NCBI GenBank assembly: GCA_002917775.1
Contig: KZ627157.1
Span: 312,032-376,031 of the forward strand
DNA: 64,000 nt
DNA from: Glaciozyma antarctica PI12
Taxonomy: Eukaryota; Basidiomycota; Microbotryomycetes; Kriegeriales; Camptobasidiaceae
Direction of reading: 5' to 3'
How positions within the stretch are numbered: position 1 is the stretch's first letter; each line of letters starts with the position of its first letter. The notes under the pieces were generated by a model. The model was not told where the DNA came from, ran no database searches, and saw nothing but the letters and a program-made list of their open reading frames with translations. This document shows, one piece after another, positions 58,102 to 64,000 of the stretch. Made by a program: the position numbers and the translations under genes.

Positions 58102-60124
58102 ATGAAGACTTTTCTTGCCGCTGGCTTCGCGGCCCTGTCGTTGCTCTCCTCCGCCCTCGCCCAGTCGTCCACCGCTCCCGGAACTCTCGTCGATGGCCCT
58201 TCAAATCAGGGCACTTGCACGGCTTCAGGAGTGAGCAGTCGCGCTCAGCTATTTCCCCGCACGACCGAGCTAAATCTCTTCCGAACTGCCGCAGACGGCG
58301 AGCTTCCTTTGCTCCAACGGCGCCTTCTGCACCTGGGACGCCCTCGCAACCGATTTTGCCTTCGCCTGCGTATCCGGTGTTGTCGTTCCTGAGACTGGAC
58401 CTCCCGGGCGCGTGTGCGTCTCGCACACCGATCATTGGGACTGCGAGGATGGTTCGCTTTGCGAGTTGGTGGACAGCGTTTGGGTCTGCTCGGCATCAAG
58501 CGAGGCTGCAGAAGCGACTGGAAGCGCCTGCGTCGTTCATGGAGGGCACACGCACGGAGATTGGTGAGTGGACAGCGGGGGACCGCCGCCCTTCTCCACC
58601 GGCTGATACCAGCTCTCCCCCCTCCTACCAGCTCTGGTTCCTGCAACGGTATCGATCTTGGATACTACGATACAGGACTCCACATCGCTTCCGTATTGTA
58701 CGTCTCGCCGATGCCCTCGCAAGATCCTCGCTAAGACTCGTTTCGGACGCAGCATCCTCCTCATCGCTTCCGCCCTCGGTGTTTGCATCCCCATCTTGGC
58801 GATCAGGTGGATGCACACCCCCATATTCTCCTGGGTCTTCTTCACCGCCAAGCACTTGTAAGTGGTGTTCCTTCCTCCCAAATTCGTGCGGCTCACTCAC
58901 CTCTCGCTCGCAGCGGAACGGGCATTATCATCTCGACTGCCTTCATCCACTTGCTCTACCACGCTTTCATCATGTGTGCGTAGCTCGTCTACCCTTCGCT
59001 GTAGCCCTCAGACTGACTTTTGGAGAGTGCAGTCGGCAACGTCTGCCTCGGTGAGCTCGCTTTTGAGCCTGCCGCACCGGCGATCGCGTTGGCAGGCGTC
59101 TACCTCGTCTTCTTCCTCGACTTCTTCGTCATGCGCCACCTCAAGAACCGCACGGCGAACCGTCTCGCTGCCAACGCCGTCGCCACTGCCGATGCTCCTC
59201 CCGAGTCTCCCGCTTCCTCCATGTACGTCTTTGCTGCCAGTCCTTCTCCCCTTCTCCGACGCTAACACTCTGTTACCCACAGCACCAAAGCTGAGAAGTC
59301 CCATGTTGACGTCGGACACGGCCACTGCGGAGCCGTGGACGGTTCCAGCACCGATTACGCGAGTCCTCAAGCCCACTTTGACGTCGTTATCCTCGAGGCC
59401 GGTATCATCTTCCACTCCATCATGATTGGCGTGTCGCTCGGAGCTTCTGGAGGCTCCCAGTGGATTCCTCTCTTCTGCGCGGTCACCTTTCAGTGAGTTG
59501 CCGTTTCATTTTCGTTTTACTGCGAACGGAGCTGACCCATTCCGCAACAGCCAATTATTCGAGGTGCGCTGCCGTGCTTGATTCTCCGGCGTAGACAACA
59601 GAGCTGACGTTTAACGCAGGCTCTCGCTCTTGGAAGCAGGATTGGGCTCCTCATCTGGCCCGCTCATCACTGGTGGAAGAAGTGGGTATTCGTCGCTGCC
59701 TTCACCGTGAGTTCCTCACTTCGCTTGTCGACCACAAACTAACGAAGCTCTCCTACAGTTCATCACACCTATCGGCATCGCGATTGGAATCGGAGTGCAC
59801 TCCTCGTACAACCCCAACTCCGGCGCCGCCCTCCTCTCGATCGGAATCCTCGACTCGATCTCAGCGGGGATCCTTCTGTACGCTGGACTGGTCGAGCTTC
59901 TCTACCACGACGTACGCTCTTTTGCTTTCCCTGAGCGAGTCGGAAGCTGATCCCGCTTCACAGTTCATGCTCGGCGAGTTGGCAACAGCAAAGACGAGTC
60001 GCGCAGTCGCTGCGGTGCTCATCGTTCTCGCTGGAACGCTCTGCATGGTGCGTTCCATCCCGTTCTCTTTCCCTTCGTAGCTAACGACTAGCTCTCACAG
60101 TCCGTCCTCGGCAAGTGGGCTTAA
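58102..60124 (+). CDS. ZIP zinc transporter with Cys/His-rich secreted N-terminal domain
   Basis: Plasma-membrane Zn(II) importer, ZIP family (Zrt1/2 type). Start 58102: signal peptide MKTFLAAGFAALSLLSSALA, then an ectodomain of about 130 residues with some 11 Cys: FLCSNGAFCTWDAL, RVCVSHTDHWDCEDGSLCEL and CVVHGGHTHGDCSGSC. The ZIP fold follows: DTGLHIASVFILLIASALGV, FTAKHFGTGIIISTAFIHLL, a His-containing loop (EKSHVDVGHGHCG), and HFDVVILEAGIIFHSIMIGV with the His/Glu metal site. Then HQLFEALALGSRIGLLIWPA, ITPIGIAIGIGVHSSYNPNS, LLYAGLVELLYHDF, ending SVLGKWA. About ten introns, all in frame across the ectodomain-ZIP junction. ZIP identity is firm; the ectodomain is clearly part of the same gene by splice phases. 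Confidence 0.87.
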
Positions 60125-60604
60125 AAAGCTGCACAACGGCGTTTGTGCGAAGGAGCAGATCCTTATATAGAGAAGTGGCGGGACCCATGAGATGGCGCTC
60201 TGTTTTACCAGTCGTAGTCGTAGGAGTTTGTGCCGTAAATATGCATTGTTCGCAGTCAATACCGAGGGCGCAGTCAAGAAGTCAATCTTGCGAACAGGCG
60301 CGCGCGTGCGAAGCACCTGCGAGACGCTCGCTCTTCGAAGCGACGCTTTGAGGACAGCACAGACTTCTTGCCAGCACGTCCGAACGAGACAAGAGCAGAT
60401 TCGGAAAGCGGCGTTGTTCGAAGGCGAGCGCGAGTGCGAACTCCCAGCCACGAGCCCAAGCTCCGCGCAGCGGCGAAGAAGCAGGCTCTCTTTCGTCGCT
60501 CTCGTCGATCTCGCACCGGAAAAGCAAGGATTGGGTGCAAGAGGATCTAACGATGCAGGGGCATTGCAGAGTACAACAAAAAGTGGGACTTGCGAGGTGT
60601 GTAA
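60125..60604. other. convergent spacer, ZIP / sorting nexin
   Basis: About 480 bp, tail-to-tail. Two 3' UTRs expected; no ORF recognised. Confidence 0.35.
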
Positions 60605-63600
60605 TCAAGATCCTGCGAAAGGTTGTGGCGCCAGCTCGGGGAATAGGACAGCGAGGAACTCGTCCAAGACGCTGTAGATGAGGTGCTAAAACGGAACGAT
60701 GTAAGTGGCGATCGATAGAGCGGCAGGCAGTAGGACGTACCCGATTTAGTCGACGATTCTGCAAGACGGCGAACAGTCGACGCGCGCCTTGTCGAGCGTT
60801 TGCGCGTCCGATGAGGTTGGCAGCGACGTCTGCAAATCTGTGGGATGAGCGAAGAAGGAGCGAAGGAGAGCTTGGACTGACCTGGCATGAGCGCAGAGAG
60901 CTTGCGGTTCGCCGAATCCCTGGTGGCGAGTCGCTGAGCTGCTGTTCGGGGAGGCTCCTTCGGCTTGAGCTGTCCGCCCGGCCAAAGAGCGTTCTTGAGA
61001 GTGTCGATGTAGTTGATGAGCTGGTCGGGGCCAAGGAGCATCTTGACGGCGTCGCGAAACTTCCTGCTCGCGGTTCGCAAAATCAGCGAACGCTCCTAAA
61101 GATCACAGCGAAGCGGACGCACCTTTCGATAGTTCCGCCGAATACTTGCTGGAGAATGATGAGGATCGCCTGCCGTCGAAGCCAGTTGTTCTTCTCCTTG
61201 AGCTCGAACAGCGTGACGAAGAGGTCGCAGATCGGCGCCGTAAAGTAGGTGAGACCCTCCTCGCCGAGCCCAGCTTCCAGCCCTCCCTTGCCAGCGAGTA
61301 GCTGCCCGACGAGGTCTTCGTCTTGAACTCCCAATCCACCGATACCGGAGAGCTCGGCGGCCTGCTGCGAGAGCTGCCTGATCACGGAGTCCATCATCGA
61401 CGAAGGACCTGCGCTGAACATGTCGTCGATCCCGGACGTGACGGAGCGGTAGAAAGAGCGGACGAGACTCTGGCCGGGGAAGAGGGTGGCGTTCCGCTTG
61501 CCGGCATCGACGTCGATCTTGGGGAGGGAGATGTTTTGCTGGGAGAGGAAGGACCGCAGCTCGTCGCTTTGGCAGATGATGGGGATGCGAACGAGAGCCT
61601 GCATGACGGAGAAGACGTCAGCATCGACGGGGAGAGGGACGAGAAATGAGCGCACCTGGAGGTACTTCTCGAGTCCGGCGCGACGTTGCTCGATGAAGCC
61701 CTCGCTGTACGAAGCGACCAGTCGCTTGCTCGGCAAGTCAAGCTGCCTCGCCACAAGGTACTTCTCCTTCAGGTTCGTCTGGAGGAGCGCAAACTCGCTG
61801 TACCTCCGCGTAACGATCCACCCCGACCCAAAAGTCCCATCCGTCGCGAGCTGATGCACCTCGACGAGGTACAGCTGAAAGCTCTGCCCGTTCGCCTGTC
61901 CGACCGTTGTCCCCGAGATCGTCACGTTCGTTCGACCGGGAACGAGCTTGTTCTCGTGCTCCTGCGACTCGAACTGAGCCTTCTGGAACTCGAGCGCGCG
62001 CATCTCGCGCCGCAAGCTCTCGCGCGACTTGACGAGGATCTTGAGCTCCGACGCTACCCCCGTCAACTCGGCCTTGCGAATGAGAGCTCCGACGACGGCT
62101 TCCTGGTTCCGGAGCTTCTCGAGCGTCGCTGCTAGTCGAGCGATTTCGACAGGGAGTTGGAGGTCGCCAGGCGCGGCGAGGCGGATGCTCTTCGGATCAA
62201 AGTCGGGCTCGAGGTCCTCCGGTTCAAGGTCGTCCATGTCCTCGTCGTCGTCAAAGACTCGCTTGCCCCGCCGTTTCTCCTCAGGAACCTTCGTTGGAGT
62301 GGGCGAGTACCTCCGCTCTCCCCCTCCCGTCGGACTCGACTTCCCGACCTGCTTCCCTCTGCGATCGACCGGCGACTCCCGCCGCCCAATGAGCTCCTGC
62401 GAGCTCGACAACGACGGCGTAGGTCGATGAGTCGGCCCCCGCGCGTCCGTCGCCAAGATCGTATTGAGTGCCTCCTGAATCGCCTCGATCGTCTGCACCT
62501 GGACATAATCGTCGTCCTCGAGCCGCACACCCGAAGGAGTCTCCCCTCCCGAGCCTTCGTCCTCGAAAAGAGGGGAACGATCGGCGCGAACTTCTCCTGG
62601 GGACGACATGAGAAAGTCGAGCGAGTCGGAGAGGGGAGTCGGGCGTCGTTTGGCGGTGGCGAGTCCTATGCTATCGAAGGAGCCGACCGAGGCCGCGCGC
62701 GAGGGAGGGCGGTCAAAGATCCCTCCTCCGTCGGAGCCTGCACGGCGTGCTGTCGGACGCTGGTCGAAGACGGCTTGGAAGGTGACTTGGGGTGGAGCGG
62801 TCTCGGTGCGTTGAAGGGCCAGAGGCTGGGACGTGCCGAAGAGAGGTGGGGAGAGCGGGGGAGAGGTTGTCGGAGGTGGCGAGACCGGTCGAGCGAAAAG
62901 GGGGAGTCGGGAGGGAGGAGTGCGGGGATTGGAGTGGGCGCGAGGTCGGGGAGTGGCGGTGGGAGAGAGGGACGAGGAGTAGGGTGGAGAGGGGGCGCTG
63001 GGGAGGGTATCGGGGAGGTCAACGAGAGCTTTAAAGTAGAGATCCGACTTGGAGAAGTCGGGGAAGTCCTCCTCCTCCATCTCGGCGAGTACGTCGCGCT
63101 GGGCAGCGAAGACGGCGCGGCGAACACTCCGCAGGTCCTTTGCGCTGATGTCGGCCTTCCGATCTCCTTCGACGAACTCCCGTACGATCCGAATGTACTT
63201 CTGATTCGAGCCGAGCGCATTCGTCGAAAAGTAGGCGTCCCAGACCATCTTCATGTCTTCTCGAGCGGTGGCGATGGTGGAAGAAGTGGGAAGAGGGAGG
63301 ATCGGTTCGTCGTCGCTTTCGTTCTCGACGTTCTCCAGCGGACCCTTGAAGCCTTCGATCAGAAGCCAAAATTGGACACGAAAGGAGCGACGACGACGGT
63401 CCTCGAACTCCATGAAATAGGATAGGGAGGTAGGTTGAAGGAGGATGTCGCGGAGGCTTGTGCGAGAGTGCGGGCGGCGAACGGGCGTATCTCCTGCGAC
63501 CGACTGGCGCTGTAGAGATCGTTAGGATCAAGTAATCTTGTCTTGAGTGAATGCAGCTCACGCTCGACATGTCTTGACCGCCTAGCTCTTCGATTCGCTT

Positions 63601-64000
63601 GTCCGCCCGCCGCTTTGCAACGTACAGCCGCTCGATGTAGTCGATGAGATGCGAGACCCTGTGCCCATCAACAATTTCGTCCCTCTCTCGCCCCTCTGCG
63701 AACGTCCTATCAGCTTTCGCTCGCTCGAGCCTGCACTCCCATTCCGCACTCACCCACCAGTGCCCTCGTCTTGCGAATCTGTCCCGCAACGTCGAACCTC
63801 AACCTCCTCGCATCCAGCAAGCTGCTACATCGTCCGATGCCGCGCACGAAAGCTTCGAACTGCTTGGGGTCCGTCGACGCCGAGATCTCCTCGGTCCTGC
63901 GAGCACGCTTCGCGGGCGACGACCCAGGCGCGGAAGGGGGCGAGAGGGCGGAGCCTTGCTTGTCGAGAGCTTCGCGGAACTGCGTCACCATTTGCCTGCG
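60605..64000 (-). CDS. MDM1: sorting nexin with RGS, PX and nexin-C domains (Mdm1/SNX25 type), 5' end outside window
   Basis: ER-anchored tether that binds endosomal/vacuolar phosphoinositides and lipid droplets (Mdm1/SNX13/14/25 family). Visible order from the right edge: QFEAFVRGIGRCSSLLDARR and HLIDYIERLYVAKRRADKRI, then the RGS-like start SLRDILLQPTSLSYFMEFED followed by FRVQFWLLIEGFKGPLENVE. A long disordered Ser/Pro region follows, then a PX domain (GSGWIVTRRYSEFALLQTNL, LDLPSKRLVASYSEGFIEQR). Nexin-C comes last (SDLFVTLFELKEKNNWLRRQ-like segment, AVKMLLGPDQLINYIDTLKN), ending HLIYSVLDEFLAVLFPEL...FAGS at 60605. The PXA and membrane segments expected upstream lie beyond 64000. Few introns in the long central exon. 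Confidence 0.82.

Noticed and set aside
62157-63425. 422-residue open frame on plus opposite the sorting nexin
   Set aside because: Antisense shadow of a GC-rich exon; low-complexity Arg/Gly composition, and the minus strand has clear RGS and PX domains.

Overview
This window is nuclear DNA from a GC-rich fungus, most likely a basidiomycete red yeast of the Rhodotorula/Sporidiobolales type. The evidence is dense genes with many introns of about 45-70 nt, donors mostly GTGCGT/GTACGT/GTGAGT, branch sites CTGAC/CTAAC, and basidiomycete-style gene architectures. No bacterial, phage or organellar features were seen. All gene models were read by eye: outer ends are usually firmer than individual splice sites.

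Layout. 1-29 kb is ordinary housekeeping: a Zn2Cys6 transcription factor (runs off the left edge), TTI1, a CYP52/CYP63-like P450, a tyrosine phosphatase, an MNN2-type mannosyltransferase, a 3-ketoacyl-CoA thiolase, AP-3 delta, CK2 beta, UDP-glucose 4-epimerase, a small HSF-like protein, an Sso-type syntaxin, an F-box protein and two single C2H2 finger genes. 29-45 kb holds URI/Bud27, a Nat2/DUF1279-like mitochondrial protein, two small paralogous unknown genes, pyruvate decarboxylase, two complementary halves of an RBR ubiquitin ligase and a WBP4-like splicing factor. 45-54 kb is gene-poor, with a tRNA-Thr(CGU), tRNA-derived SINE-like copies, another short dispersed repeat and an assembly gap flanked by a duplication. 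54-60 kb is a metal-acquisition cluster. 60-64 kb is the 3' part of an Mdm1/SNX25-type sorting nexin.

The most interesting region is 54.4-60.1 kb: a secreted HRXXH zincophore (Pra1/Zps1/Asp f 2 kin), a GPI-anchored BIM1/X325-type LPMO-like protein and a ZIP zinc transporter. Zincophore-ZIP neighbourhood is known in fungi. What looks new is the X325-type protein between them, and related Cys/His modules on all three: CHFHEDGTEHC at the zincophore C-terminus, two copies of CDCHCDGxxGHCxxxC before the GPI signal of the X325 protein, and CxxHGGHTHGDCSGSC just before the ZIP membrane domain. This suggests a cell-surface relay passing zinc (or copper) from secreted carrier to transporter.

Other points: two, possibly three, start codons exist only after splicing. 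Several conserved genes carry isolated frame breaks (mostly one base) that look more like assembly indels than gene decay.
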